DNA from: Apus apus
Lineage: Eukaryota > Chordata > Aves > Apodiformes > Apodidae
Length of the DNA stretch: 64,000 bases
Direction: 5' to 3'
Assembly (NCBI RefSeq): GCF_020740795.1
Contig: NC_067312.1
Coordinates: forward strand, 59,210,405 to 59,274,404
Part shown: positions 13,501-26,426 of the stretch, one piece after another
How the letters are laid out: every line of letters begins with the position of its first letter
Numbering within the stretch: the first letter of the stretch is position 1
Notes under the pieces: model-generated
Told to the model about the DNA's origin: nothing
Seen by the model: the letters and a program-made list of their open reading frames with translations, nothing else
Database searches by the model: none
Position numbers and translations under genes: made by a program

Positions 13501-14102
13501 ACAACATGCTGAAACACCTACCACCACAAACAGCCCTCCCTGATCCATGCTACAGTTCAAGCATGGTTTAAACCCAGGTCTGCCCCACACCTTAGCTCCA
13601 AAATAACAAAGCCGTCAAGAACAACTGCAATTTGACTTTCAAATTCTAAATCCACACACTTATGGACATTCAGGAAAGAATTAACCCTAATTCACTGCAA
13701 ATCTGCTCCATTAAATCTATTCTCAATGCCTTCCTTAGCCAGGAAATTTAATTTCTTGCTATTTTTCATTAAACCTACCAGTACACTCATTCAATCACCA
13801 AAGGAAGCATCACCAAAACATATATATGTAATACACAGAAGCTGCACAGGACTGACACTATTACAACTTTAAGCCCTCCAAAAATTTCCATTCATATTGA
13901 TTACCAAGATAGCAAGATACTAGGTCTCAGTGTCCAAAGTATTCACCAGACACAAGAAGACAGCCTGAACACGGGCACTCGGTAAGTGTGAAGAGCACAT
14001 AAGTTGGCATGCATAAAGATCAATACATAGGTTCCAAGAGAAAAGTTAAATTGGATGGGAGATCAATATACACCATAGGTCATCTACAGGGAAGACTGTT
14101 CC

Positions 14103-14615
14103 TATCATAGAATCACCAACTGGAAAAGACCTTCAAGATCATCAAGTCCAACTGTCTGCCCTACAATCTCTAAACACTAAGCCATCTCCTGAAACACTAT
14201 GTCTACCCATTTTTTTAACACCACCAGGGATTATGGTGCTTCTACCATCTCCCTGGGCAGCCTGTTCCAATGCCTCACCACTCCTTCTGGGAAGAGATTT
14301 TTCCTAATGTCTAATCTGAATCTCCCCTGGTGCAACTTGAACCCATTTCCTCTTGCCCTATTGCTGGTCACCAGGGAGAACAGGCCAACACCCACCTCAC
14401 CACAACCTCATTTCAGATAGCTGTAGAGAGCAATGAGGTCTCCCATCAGCCTCCTCTTCTCCAGGCTGAACAGTCCCAGCTCCCTCAGCCTCTCCTCACA
14501 AGAGCTGTTCTCCAGACCCCTAATCAGCCTAGTTGCCCTTCTCTGCACCCTCCCCTGCACCTCCATGTCCTTCCTACACTGCAGTGCCCAGAACTGCACC
14601 CAGTGCTCAAGGTGC
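14103..14615 (-). mobile_element. CR1 LINE, 3' end, 5'-truncated
   Basis: Read on the minus strand this is the end of a CR1 reverse-transcriptase ORF. Recognisable pieces include [13 protein letters not shown], then the usual CR1 3' region ([19 protein letters not shown]) and a terminus reading GTGATTCTATGATAGG. It is 5'-truncated near 14615. The orientation is sense relative to TMOD1. Confidence 0.9.
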
Positions 14616-17289
14616 AAAACAAAAGCCAGCATTTGTGACCATAAGGGGGGTGGAATAGTATCTTTCTGAAGGGTCCAAAACTGCTGCACAAACAAACGTA
14701 TGGTGTAGAACAAGTGAAAATGAAAAGCATCCCATACAAAGGAAGTCTTCTCCTTTTGCTGTTCTGCATCATACAGCCTCCCTGCAGCACTGTGCCCTTT
14801 CTGGGACACCAAAACCTGAAAGCAGCACTGACCTCAGTGCAGGGAACTGGCAGGAACCCTGGGAAGGAGGCCCAGATGGGACCACTGTGTCCACGGCAGA
14901 GAGCAGGCTTGGAGATACTGTCATGCTCCTCAGGTGGGCAAGCAGGGTGGCCAGGAGCAGGGCAGCAATGGGCTCAGGGGAGCAGCACAGGAACCACTGA
15001 GTCAGAGGATCTACAGGATCATCCCTCAATGCTCTGACAACCCCAGCAAGAAAGCAGAACTGGGTGAAGTGACGGAAGCAGCAGCAAGCAATACAAACTC
15101 AGAGAAAACACAAAAATGCTACAGAGCGAACACAGACCCTGATTGCCCCCAGATGCTGGCTGGCATGGTGTGACAGACATCTTGGGACACTGGAGCTGGG
15201 AAACTCAGCCTCTGGCTGCACAAACTCCCCTGTGCACTGCCACGCTGATGGCAGGAAATTACATAAAGCCCTTTTCTTTCCACACATGCATGGGGAGAAA
15301 GAGCAACTAACCTCAATGAAGATCAGAGCTTTTCAGTGATCAATTCTGTTACCTGTGCAAGGTGGCCCCAGTTCCAGTGCGCCCCAGCAGGCTGCAGCGG
15401 GCAGCTGCCACCTCCACAGCCGCAGCACACTAGGGAGTTGTTGCATCCTGAGCCACCAGCCACACCAAAGAGCCAGCAAAAGGCAGAGGCAGAGGGGTCT
15501 CTGTATCCTCTGCTCCCTGATGAGAGCCACAGCAGAAGAAATTAACATCTCCCCTTCTCCCCCCACCCCAGCTACCCTCAAAGCTACTGGGAAACGGTTT
15601 CAACCCATTGAAATAAGAAAGCAGACCAAGGGCTTGGTCTCTGTTTTTAAGCAGCACCAGAGGCAGGAGTTACCATTGTGAGGGACAGATTGGCTTGAGA
15701 ACAGTTCCTATTTGGCTCATACAGGGTTTTAATTTGTGAATTTTTTCATAGCTTAAGTATAAACCTGTGTTCATAACTAACATTTTTACAGTATAAAAAC
15801 ACTAAACCAATGTCAGCCAACCCCTCTGTAGTTGCTACATTTCCTGTTTTATTTTCTTTGACATTTAGCATAACTTCAGATATAAATACCAGGGCTTTAT
15901 AATGAGAAAATATACATACCTCAAGTGACCGTTTCCTATAAACTTTAGTACTTTCTGTGCTTACACTGAGATCTCAATGAATCACCCAAGTGTAAATCCA
16001 AGATGCATGCTGTGCAAATGAGAGGAGCAAGTCAGCGCTGCTAGTTTCCTAAATGAAGACTGTATTTTTATGTGACCTCTCAGTCCTCTGATAAACCTTT
16101 AGACAACTCCAACAAAACCTCATGTAGGACTCAAAACCCCATTTCTTGCCAAGCTGCAGATGGTCTGCACAGATGTAACACGGAGCAAGCCTAGGCATCT
16201 TCTTCGGCTGACAGTCTGCATGAAGGAGAGAGCAGGGACACTTGCAGGGATATCTAGAGGAAGAGGGTGTATACCAAAGGCACCCGGGGAAGGGGGAGCC
16301 ATTACACATGACAGATCTAGAGCAGACACAATGGGTATACAGGGATGAAGGACATCTGTCCACCAAAAAGGGAGTATCTGCTGGTCCTGCAACTCCTGGA
16401 ACAGCTTGCTAACCCTGGGCTTGCATCCCAGCACACCTCAGTGCAACAGCCTGACTCCACAGACAGTGCTAAGAAGGGACCAACAAATAAAGAGTCATAT
16501 CCAGAAACAACAAAGGGAAAGATGAACACCAGCTCCTTCTGAGATTACATCTAAAAACCCGAGTCCATGCAGATTCTGCAAAACCTATTAGCAGAGAAAA
16601 GCACAGGGGGAGGTGGATCCATTCCCAGTGTCATCACTCAGGTTTACACACTCAAAGTCTTGATCGCTGGGTGCCTTCTGTCACTAGTTATCCTGGTTCC
16701 AAGAGAGGCAAATGCAGGTGTGCTGGTACAGGAATGCTCTCCTCCCAGCACACTGTACAAATGACACAACTAGAGCCACCACTCCCTTCTCCAGCAGACA
16801 CAACCAGAGCCCAGCAGTGGCCTTGCAGGTGACAACATGCCCCACACCTGCGTTACAGGCAGTCAGATATTGCCTAATGTCAAGTCAGCATACTCTGTTC
16901 CCACTAAACATCACGTCTCCAGCTTAAGAGAATTAAAGGAAGATAAATATCTAAAGCCAGTCTTTTCAAGGGAATGGTCTCCTGCACATTTTTTGTATAT
17001 TCTTCTTTGGGTTGATCTCATTTTCTCAGCCAGAGAGGAAAGCACCTTTTTAACAAGGCCTAAATACAGACCCAGGCTGCAACATCAAGCATTGCTTCAA
17101 TGTATCCCACCTTAAATGCACAAGATGTTGAAATGCCTCGTGAAAGCTACAAGAGATTTCCTATAGACTCTGCACTGGACTTACAGTCTGAGCTGCACTG
17201 TAAGCACCTAGCCAGGAGGTCCTCAGGAGTGGGTATTCCCCTCTGCTTAGCACCACAGGGACTGCAGCTGGATGCTGTATCCAGTTTGA

Positions 17290-17775
17290 TGCCCCCCCAG
17301 TACAAGACAGGTCTTCACGATCTAAAGATACTCCAGTGCAGGGTCACCAGGGTAGGCAGGAGGCTGGGACACAGGAGATCTGAGGAAAAGCAGAAGGAAT
17401 TGGACTTCTTCAGCCTGAAGAGGGGAAGGCTGCAGCAGGATAAATTGCAGTCACCCACTGCAAAGGGAAAGGATTGTTAAGAGGTGACAGAACCAGGTTT
17501 TCATCAAAAGTGCACAGGGGAAGGACAACGGGCAATTGGAACAAGTTGTGGCAAGATAAATACTAACTAGACATAAGGGGAAAAATCCTTGCTGCAAGTG
17601 TGGTGCAGCCCTTGGACAACAGAGGTGGTGAGATCTCCATCCTTGTATATTCGATGCTCAATTGGACAAGGCCTCAGGCAATCTGAGCTAGCTCTGGTGC
17701 TATTCCTGTCAGAGGAGAACACTAGATGGGGAACTTCCAGAGGTCCCTTCCCATCTAAACTTTATGTGATTTGGT
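17290..17775 (+). mobile_element. Older, diverged CR1 LINE 3' fragment
   Basis: Plus-strand text follows the CR1 3' region at low similarity: a TCCAGTGCAGGGTCACCAGG block, a CTTCAGCCTGAAGAGGGGAA block, and an ending CTTCCAGAGGTCCCTTCCCA. No terminal octamer is preserved. Boundaries are approximate. Confidence 0.7.
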
Positions 17776-20140
17776 CTCAGACATATGCGCAGATTTGTCC
17801 AACCGTCCAGGCTTCTCCTCTGAATGCCAGGGTGTTACACAGGACGGGAACTGGGCTCCAAAGCTGATCCCTTACATTTCATTAAAATTTGCTTTCTGTA
17901 TTCAAGTTATCCAGTTGAAGCCAAGTCCTCACAGCTGTAATTCAAGTTTGAATTCTGATTCTAGTTCAACACAAAGGAGTTTAGCTGCCTTCCCCTGAAA
18001 CAAACTGTTGAACCACCATGAGCTCAGACACGGCTGAAGGTCACCTTGGCTAAGCCCCTTGCTTCTGCAGCATGACAGTGAGTCACTCAGCCTCCAAGAG
18101 AACATCACAATATTTTGCTTTGCAGTTTTCTCATGCTGAGAAGCCCTTGTGCAGCTTGCAGAATAGCCATGCATCTTCATGAATGAGTCTCAATAAAACA
18201 GAGCAAAAAAGTGAGTTGATGTCCCCAACCCCTGCGCAGTGAGCAGCACCCATCAGGCCTATCTTTAACCCTTTGCCTTTCCACAGCAGAGCTGGGCAGT
18301 GCCAGCTCATCCATGCCCTGGATGTGAACAAAGAAAAGACAAGGCATTCCAGACAGTAAGAAGCTCTGTCACACTGGATGCAGGAAGCAGAGTTCAGCAT
18401 GCACCCTCACTGTTCCAAGGCAAGCCAGCAATCAGCTAGAAAGACTGAGCCCAGCTCAGCCTCCCTGCAAGAGGTTCATGCCCAGTGAAATCCAACAAGG
18501 AATCTGCTGTCTCTTCAGGGAACTTCTCCAAGGAAGATCTGGATTTCCTCTGGTTTGATTAAAAACCTCACAACCAGCAGCCACTCACCTAAGACACACT
18601 GAAATTCATGTTCACTTTAGTAAAATACTTGAAAAGAAACATCTGGAAGGAGGTATTTTGGATGTATCCAAGCACACGGTGACTTCTGTTTCTCTAAATG
18701 ACATGTAGGCCATGAAAAACAACAAACACTATCTTAAGTTATCATCACCACCCAGAACCCTACAACAATGAAGTTCAATATGCCATAGACAACATGTGCT
18801 GATGATGCTGCTTCATTCCCCTAAGAATTCTCATACCAGAGCCAACATTCCCAGCCTTGCATTTGATAGCTACACAGCAGAACACCTTGTTGTCCGAGAT
18901 CATGCACACTCTTATGAAAAGCTCCCTGTTCTCGACCAAAGCGACCTCTTCTTTCACTCACTGGTGCTGAGGGGAGCCTTATTTTGGTTGCAGCCTCCTG
19001 GACCTTTCTCCCTCCTTACGTGCCAGGAGGTGCAGCTCACCCAGATCCTAACCTGATACTCAGGAACTGCCTGTACCTCCCGGTCCTTCTCAACACTCCT
19101 GCAGCCTGCAAGCCACATAACTCACTACCAGCTCTTACGATTGGTTTTGTTTATCAGCACCACCCAGCAAATAGCCTGGATGTTTGGTGACCAGACAGTG
19201 CCTAAGAGGGTCAAACTCTGCCAAAGCCCAAAGACAATCTATCCCAGCTGTATCTCTCCCTTTGCATATTCTTAAGACACACATTTGTAAATAGAGTTAG
19301 GTGTTCTCCTATTTGGGGTGAAGTTCTCTCATACATCAGGCATGTACTTAATTGCTTAATGAAAAGCACTGGGACACACTTGAGACACTGGTGACACCGT
19401 GCACTCAGTTCCTGCGCTGTAACTTGAACCCTTCCATTTGGATACAGCTGGCACAATCTCCTCTGAAAAGGGATCCTAGGTTTCTTGCCTGAGCTTCTGT
19501 TAGTCCTCAGAGGGACTTCCGCCTCTCTGGCACACTCTAGCCACAGAGAGCAGCTGAACCTGATGGATGTGAACACTGGAGCAGAAAGGATCCTGGCTTG
19601 TGCTAAGCAGTTCCTCGGACCCTTTGACAGGCAACGCAACATTGTGTAAAACAGAGGCCCTGACAAAAAAACATCCCAGACCATTCAAAAGCAGAAGCAG
19701 AGAAATGAGCCTATCAGGGTAGCACGTGAGTGGGGGTAGCAGCTGTGTCAAGCTGGCTGAGTGAAGGAAAGTTATCCTTGAGATAGGCAGCACCTTTCAA
19801 GCAAGGCAAATTCAAGCCAGATAAAGTATGACCATACAAAATACACCACAGGGACTCATGGAATCTTCTACCCTCGCCCTCCCGCCGTCCCCCTCTCCCC
19901 ACAATTAGTGCTTCTCCTGTGCAAAAGCAGCGCAGCTTGCTGCTGATCCACTCCCTGGAGGACCTAGCAGAGCTCACAGCATTACCAAAGCAACAGCTCT
20001 GAAGAGCCACCAGCGCCCTTCGCAACTCGCCCAGCGCGGCGCAGCCCGCACCCCAGCACCTCCCGGAGCCGCCACGGGCCCGGGGCCGGCACCGGCATCA
20101 GCCCCTCCGGCTGCGGGCGGAGGGCACGGCTCCCGCGGCC

Positions 20141-20242
20141 CGGCAACACCCGCCGCCCGGCAACACCCGCAGCTCGGCAACACCCGCCGCCCGGCAACAC
20201 CCGCAGCCCGGCAACACCCGCCGCTCGGCAACACCCGCCGCC
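20141..20242. repeat. 17-bp minisatellite in the CpG island, six copies
   Basis: Six head-to-tail copies of a 17-base unit, CGGCAACACCCGCCGCC, with last bases alternating among CCGCC, CAGCT, CAGCC and CCGCT. Copies start at 20141, 20158, 20175, 20192, 20209 and 20226, the last lacking its final base match. The invariant core is CGGCAACACCCGC. Confidence 0.95.
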
Positions 20243-20335
20243 GGCTCCACGATCCCGGCGCCGCGCTCCGGCCCCGCAGGCACGACCCCCGGCAGGCGTG
20301 CGGGCACAGACGGGTGCGGGCAGGGCCCCCAGCAC

Positions 20336-20387
20336 CCAGCCGGCTGCCCTGCGCGCACCCAGCCGGCTGCCCTGCGCGCACCCAGCC
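20336..20387. repeat. 23-bp tandem duplication in the CpG island
   Basis: Two perfect copies of a 23-base unit (20336-20358 and 20359-20381), beginning CCAGCCGGCTGCCCTGCGCG, followed by a six-base start of a third copy. Confidence 0.92.
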
Positions 20388-22751
20388 ATCTCGCCGCGGG
20401 GGCGGCCGCTACGTACGCGGAGCGGGCGCTGCCCGGTGCCGGCCCGATGCCGTGCCCAGACAGCCGGGCCCACCACCCTCTTACCGCGCCCGTCAGCCGA
20501 GCTCGGGCGGCGCGTCCTGCCCCGCCGGCTCCGCCGCTGCGGGGGGCGGGGGTCTGGCCCCTGCCCGGCCCCGTCACTCAGCGGGACCGGCCCCGCCGCC
20601 CCTCCCGGCCGGAGCAGCTGTGCCCGGCTCGGCCCCCGCCCCGGCTCTGTCCTTGCCCTCGCCCGCTGCCGGTCCGGCGGGAGGGCGAGCAGCCCGCTGC
20701 CGAGCGCCGCAACCATCGGCTCGGGGGTCCCCGGCCGCCGTCGGGCTGCGGCTGGAAAACCTCCTTCCCGCGGCAGGGAGGAGCGGTGCAAACCCGGGAC
20801 TGGGGGGCCTCGGGGGGTCTCAAGGCTCGGCCAGGCCAAGTCACAGCCGTCCTGGCCTCCGGCGGGGGTTGGCCCCGCTACCAGCGCTGCTGGAGCCCTG
20901 CGGCGGCAACATGGGCACTTGCCCACAAACACTGCTGGGGTCAATGCACCTCCTAATTCCTTGTCTTATTTTACTCCTTGTCAAGTTGCCCCATGCCTCC
21001 AGAGACAGTCACCACCCAGAGCAGCTTCAAGTCTGCCATCAGCCTGGAGAGCTGCTTTGTAGCCTCATGATGTCAACAGTTTTATTAATGTTGCTGCCAA
21101 ATCTCCTTTCCCCTATCTCAGCCTCCAGTCACTGTAAAGCCCCATGGATTTGTCCTATAATCTTTTTTAACAAATCCTCCACGAAGTATCAGCCCCAAGC
21201 TGCTCCTTAGCTCTGCTGTTCAGTCTCCACCAGCAGCCACAAGTCAAGAGTAGAGAAGGTCCCCACATGCATCAGAGGAGGGAAGTCCATCTGGACACTT
21301 CTCCAGTCCCACACTTTGCAGGCCTAGCCATACCTTTCACCTGGGAATGCCACCAGTCTCCATGAGTCTCCTTTTTAATTCTCCTCACAGCTTGTCATAG
21401 AGCTGTCCTGGTTGGCACTGGGGTTCTGTGTCCTACAGCGTTTGGAGAAACATCTGTAGTTAGCCTTGGAAATACTGTTCATGGCAAGGCCAAATGAAGG
21501 ATACAGATTGGGATCCTGCCAAGCACTGGACTCTGTGCATGCCTCAGAGAGGCAAGCAGGATTATGGCCCAGGTCACTGGCATCATCCCAGCTGCTGGCA
21601 GGAGTGAAAAGGACATCTAGAACCACCCGATTCACCCAGTGACTGATGCACATGCCTGAATTTCTTCAGGCTGAGGAAGCCTGATGGTACCAGATCTAAC
21701 TAATCTAGAAGCCAGTATCTACACTACCTGCTCATGTGTCTTTCTCATGGGTGTGCAAGCGGCAGGCAGCTCAGGAGAGGATCCACAGGCACCATCACCA
21801 ATCTCCCCTACAAGCCCATGCTCGCTTTGCATTCCGAGATACACACAAACCACTGAACTCTTATACCATCTAGTTGCTGTCAGACCTAGCTTTCTGGGCA
21901 CCAGTTTGTCCAAGATCAGTGCCACTGTCCCCTTAGAATGCACTCAGCCTGTCTCCATCAGGCAAGACATAAACTCAGTGTCTCAGCACATGTTTTCAGT
22001 CTAAGTATCAGTGATGCTTCTTGTCGCGAGCTGGTACTGGGGGGCTTTACACTTATGTGGGGAAGAAAATAATAGTTTCCCACACTTCTTTTATTGCTAT
22101 CTCCCATGACACACTGCAGTCATTAAAGCTGCAAGTAATGCCCCTTGATCCGCTGTTCACAAAGTATTGCTAACTCCAGCTACACCTTAGCCCCTTTTCA
22201 AAATGGCTCTTCTGCTCAGGTCACAAGCTCCTCTTGCCCTAGCCAAGTTCTAACCTTACAGAGCAGGACAATTTTCCTGTTCAAGACTTCCAGTGTGAAA
22301 GTAACAGCAATGAGCAGAGAACACAAAAGTTCAGACATTATGAAGGTTTAAAGTGAGGGTTTCATTAATTCTGTGATTATTTATTGCAGCACATGAGAAC
22401 CTAGGCTCTCAAATGTTTGCCTGATGCACAGTAACTGTGAGAATGAAGGAGGAATGTGGCAAAAACATAGGTAAGAGTTTTGCAACAGAAGTCTTCCCAA
22501 ATGAGGAAAAAGTAGTCTAGCAGTGGAAACCCTGGAGATAGCACCTCATTGTGGGATGGCAAAGAGGGTTCTCATGTTTCTCTGATGAATCAGAGTTCCT
22601 CAAAATGACCCAGGGTCAACACATTGGGAGATGGAAAGAGGTAAACTTAAACTTTGTTAAATTAACAAAATACGGCTGAGACGGAATAGACAGAGAAGAT
22701 GTGGTTAGAAGGTGTTTATTGTTCAAAGCCTTGGAAAACTAAGAGATCTGC

Positions 22752-22875
22752 TTTGTTGTGGTTTTTGTTTTATTGGGGTTTTTTTTGTTGGTTGGTTGGT
22801 TTTATTTGTTGTGGGTTGTTTTTTTGTTTTTGTTTTTTTGTTTGTTTGTTTTTGTTTGTTTGTTTGTTTTTTATT
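22752..22875. repeat. T/G low-complexity tract with GTTT and GGTT units
   Basis: Roughly 120 bases almost free of A and C on the plus strand, with runs of GTTT, GGTT and poly-T, flanked by ordinary sequence. Confidence 0.9.
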
Positions 22876-23344
22876 ACAATGTCATCTATTTTCTCCAGGT
22901 AATGAATGCTTGTTTTCTGGTTTGTAAAATGCAGGATCCCCAAAATCTGTCATCAGTGCTGCTTTCCCCTTCTGGCTGGCAAGTTACCTTTGGTGGGTTC
23001 CCAAGAATTACACACTCCATCTCTACATCCCAGTGAGGATCAGCTGGGCGTCTACAGATATATCCTACCTGTTTTTGGCATTTATAATGAAAATAGAGTT
23101 CCAGTGAATTCTGGGCTTTCTGTCTCTCTTTAGAAAGACTGGCTAACATCTCACAAACTCACCCTTCTGCAGTTCCAGCCCTTATGTGTCCTATTTTCCT
23201 TACATTAAAAAGATTATTTATCAGTGAAAACCTTTGAAAGTGTTCTGCTTCTTAGCCTTCTCCTCTCAGGCAAACTACAAATCCTTCAATTTAAGCCCAG
23301 TTTTCTAGACTTTAATTATTTCTGCTTTCACTTGAATTTTCCGT

Positions 23345-23440
23345 AATCCACGTCTTTCTTGAGGGACAGTGCCCAGAACTGCATGTAGAATTCTTGCAGA
23401 AGCCTTTCTAACAGCTGTCAAAAAGGAAGGATCCAGTAAC
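23345..23440 (-). mobile_element. Possible small CR1 remnant
   Basis: Plus-strand text CAGTGCCCAGAACTGCATGT resembles the reverse complement of a CR1 3' segment. It is short and decayed, and no terminus is visible. Confidence 0.35.
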
Positions 23441-25950
23441 TCCAACACCTGCTCCAATCAGACAGAGGCTGTGGAAGCTCCCCTAGTGAGGTGTCACAGC
23501 CATGAATGCAGAGGAGCTGTTTGCAACAAACCGCAAACCCAGACTGCTGAGAAACTGAACTTAAAAACCACGCAGCATTTTGGGTGAATTAACAACTTAC
23601 ACAGAGCAGGCAGGGCTAATGCCTCCTAGGGACAGCAGACTATCTACTAATTCCGCTAACTACTTAATGGATCAGTGACTGCAACAAACTCTTCAATATT
23701 GTGTACACCAGTCAGCTTCTGCATGGTTTTTCAAGCCAGAGCACAAGATCTGCTCGAGGAGCACAAGCAGATCAGTTAGCAAATGTACCAGAGAATATGA
23801 CAGGCCAGTCAGTGGGGTAAAAAAGTAACATGAAAAGCAGGTGTAAAATCATAGCTTTGCAACTGGAATCACAGTCAGCATAAGGTGGATAAGAACATCT
23901 GTAACAGCAGAGTACCTGGTGCATAACGGAGCTGCATGAAGCAGGGCCTGGTTTTGTGTAGCTGGTGTGAAGATGAGGAGATACCCGGGCACAGGCTCTG
24001 GTTACAGCGTAGGAACTGAGGGCAGGGCAGCGTTAGTAACGCTGGGATCAGGCTCAACACACATGTGAAGTGATAGGCCACCCCAGAGTGGTGCTCTTGG
24101 ATTTGCTGCTCAGTCAGACTGCACTCCGCTTTACCGACGTACACAGCAGCCTGTGTGAGCTCCGGTACTGAATTGTGCACATGCATAGGACTGTGGGAAT
24201 ATTGTCCTTGCTTCTGATCTGGGTTTCTAGGCTCTGCAGCAGCTACCGACAACCAAAGAGAGGATGAGGCCTACTCCAGGGGAGCAGACAACAAGCTCAA
24301 AAAGCATCCTGAGTCTCTCGAATATCTGCCAGGCTCCTTCCTCTAATACTACAAGTTCAGAGTCCCAAAGCCTACTCCATCAGTTCACAGGTGCAAATAA
24401 AGTACCAGCCGATAGCAGATCCACAAACCTCAGAGGATACAAACACAGTATGGGCATGTCTCACGCAGCCAGACAAGATTTAAAACAGTTCCCTACACTC
24501 TATGCCACTACAATTGCCAATTAACAAGCCATCAGACTTTGCAAGATGGCAGATGACGATGTTCTGCTCTTAGATGCATAGGAAAACTCTTACTCTCTTC
24601 AGGAGCTCAGGAAAGTGCTCATCTCACCCTAATGACCTGTACCATTTGGATTTGCAGGCTCAGAAGGAGTTCTACGTAGAAGGAAACTTCTGCATGGAAG
24701 TTTATCCTACAGCAGTTCATTCTTACACTGATTATATCACCTGCATTCTCCACCTTCTCTACAGTGGCAGCTGAGGAAGGAGAAATTGATTAATATGGAA
24801 AAATATTGCATCTTGGGCCTTAAAATAACTTTTGAGTCTCACCTCAGCATACTTACATATGGACAGGACCACGTTAACTAGCAATTTGCATTAGATAAGC
24901 AGTTTGTTAGTTTATCACTGCCCACTCTGATCTTAAGGGCTCTGCTATACCATGAACACTTCAGGCAGAGAGATGCTCACTAGACTTCCAAGAGGACTCC
25001 TTGCTGCTTAGCTCAGACCTTCTCCTGAACCACAGCAAAATTAGACTACGAGGGTGCAAATGTAAATCTTACATGCCTAAACAGCTTGTTTACTCGGAAT
25101 ATTTGCATGCATTTTTCTACCCCCATTGTAATATTACATATGCACCTTTCCAGGTCATGGTTCCCTTCTGTCTAGCCTCCTTTATCTGTGCAGATAGCAC
25201 ACTGGCAGAATTTCCTAGCTCAGCTTCTGTATTACTAGAAAGGTTGTATAGGTATGCACAGCAGAAAGATTCCTTCTGCTGGCATTCACTCTATAAAGCT
25301 TTAATACTGTACTTAACAATCTTTAAGGGACTATGACAAGCAAACTCAAATCTAAGCAGCAGGCTGTGAAATATGTCTACACCTTCTCTGCATATTTCTA
25401 CGGACAAAAATACAGTAGGCTCTAAAGTAGGCCAAGAATACCATGTTCTGAGGAGCTCACTGATACACACACGTGCCAATAAAACATTGCTTGCTCCTGT
25501 ATCCATGGAGCAGCAGTCCTATAGTTTCTCAGCAGCATACATGAAAATGAGCTACCAAAACAGAGGGAAAGGAAAGCCTTGAATTTAGCAAACAGTCAGG
25601 GGGCTGGGGTCATGAAGGGAGTGGAGAATTCAGTGAAGTGATATCATTGCTAAACAACAGCAAGCTGACTAGACAGCACAAAATGGGCATACCCTTCTGT
25701 GAAAGTTAAGCCCCACAAATGCAGTCTCTCAAACATACTCAACTCCTACGAAGTTAAGGCTGTGGGGGGGGGAAGCCACCAATAATGACACTAAATTCAG
25801 AAATACTGAGGACTGCTTCCATGCTTCCCAGGTAATAAAAATGTTAGTTAAAGAAAAAGGGAGAAGCCCGTAAGGGCTTTGAGTAGTAGCTATGAGATAA
25901 AAAGCCCCCCAAAATTAGGGAAAGATCACAAGAACAAAAGTCAACATTGT

Positions 25951-25956
25951 TTTATT
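25951..25956 (-). terminator. TDRD7 distal polyadenylation signal AATAAA
   Basis: The minus strand reads AATAAAACAATG, 250 bases after the stop codon, followed within 35 bases by a T/G-rich stretch (TTTTGTTCTTGTG) of the kind that binds CstF. This is the best candidate for the transcript end, giving a short 3' UTR of about 270 bases. Confidence 0.7.
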
Positions 25957-26104
25957 GATAAATAACTTTTTTAATATTTTAACCCAAACATTCTAGCATT
26001 ACAGTGGTAAACAAAGTGCAAATTTTCAAAAGTCAACTGAAGTCAAAAGACCCCAAACTAGTTAAACCATTTTCACAGAACACAGATTTTTCAGTTTTAT
26101 CCCC

Positions 26105-26110
26105 TTTATT
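26105..26110 (-). terminator. TDRD7 proximal polyadenylation signal AATAAA
   Basis: A second AATAAA on the minus strand about 96 bases after the stop codon. Its downstream element is weaker than that of the distal signal. Confidence 0.5.
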
Positions 26111-26205
26111 GTCTTCAAGGCCATGTAGTAGTTATATTTTTCTTCAAAGCTTGTTACTTGTATTATTGCTAAAGAATCTGAGCTGCTACATTTCAGAAGT
26201 GGTGA

Positions 26206-26426
26206 TTAATCATCCTTTGAAAATTCCACAAGGCTTTGAGATACAAAATCATGGATCCATATATCAGTATCTGGAAGAGATGTGTCCACGAGAAAAGTCA
26301 CTATTTTTCGATCCCAAGAGTTAGTGCTTTCAGTAACTGCCTGTATGTGTGCCACCAAGGCCTTCTTCTCTACAAGATTCCGAAACACTATCGATGCCTC
26401 TTCTGACCACTGCTGGCTTTCCACTC
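26206..26426 (-). CDS. TDRD7: TDRD7 last exon with stop codon (about residues 954-1026)
   Basis: 221 bases after acceptor CATCTGCCCTAG. It encodes [30 protein letters not shown], then [20 protein letters not shown] and ends SLVEFSKDD with TAA at 26208-26206. Confidence 0.95.

Larger units (their letters stand above)
10633..20484 (-). other. Probable TMOD1 first intron (5' UTR intron)
   Basis: About 10 kb between the first coding exon and the CpG island. It contains two CR1 fragments (14103-14615 and about 17290-17775), listed separately. The rest shows nothing I can name; several GC-rich patches (12.1-12.5 kb, 12.8-13.4 kb, 14.8-15.6 kb) hold chance frames. A spliced noncoding first exon is inferred from the acceptor just upstream of the ATG and from human TMOD1, not shown directly. 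Confidence 0.5.
19985..20890 (-). promoter_or_regulatory. CpG island, probable TMOD1 promoter and noncoding first exon
   Basis: Very GC-rich DNA with many CpG dinucleotides, sharply different from the A/T-rich surroundings and lying upstream of the TMOD1 start codon. Vertebrate gene promoters commonly look like this. A minus-strand donor candidate (GCG|GTAAGAGG, last exon base 20485) could end a noncoding first exon that splices to the acceptor at about 10632; this is inference. No TATA box stands out. The island is open in several frames on both strands (up to 320 codons), as expected where stop codons are rare. Confidence 0.7.
20891..25929. other. Intergenic region between TMOD1 and TDRD7
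   Basis: About 5 kb between the CpG island and the TDRD7 polyadenylation site. It holds the T/G-rich tract at 22752-22875 and a weak CR1-like fragment near 23345-23440. No exon, RNA gene or regulatory motif is recognisable beyond that. Confidence 0.6.

Noticed and set aside
20141..20242. Regular repeat that might suggest a CRISPR-like array
   Set aside because: Units of 17 bp are head-to-tail without unique spacers, in a vertebrate promoter: a minisatellite.
19982..20944. 320-codon minus-strand open frame, and 254- to 298-codon plus-strand frames, in the CpG island
   Set aside because: All frames are open because the DNA is GC-rich and poor in stops. The peptides are Arg/Gly/Ala/Pro-rich, driven by the minisatellite, and have no domain.
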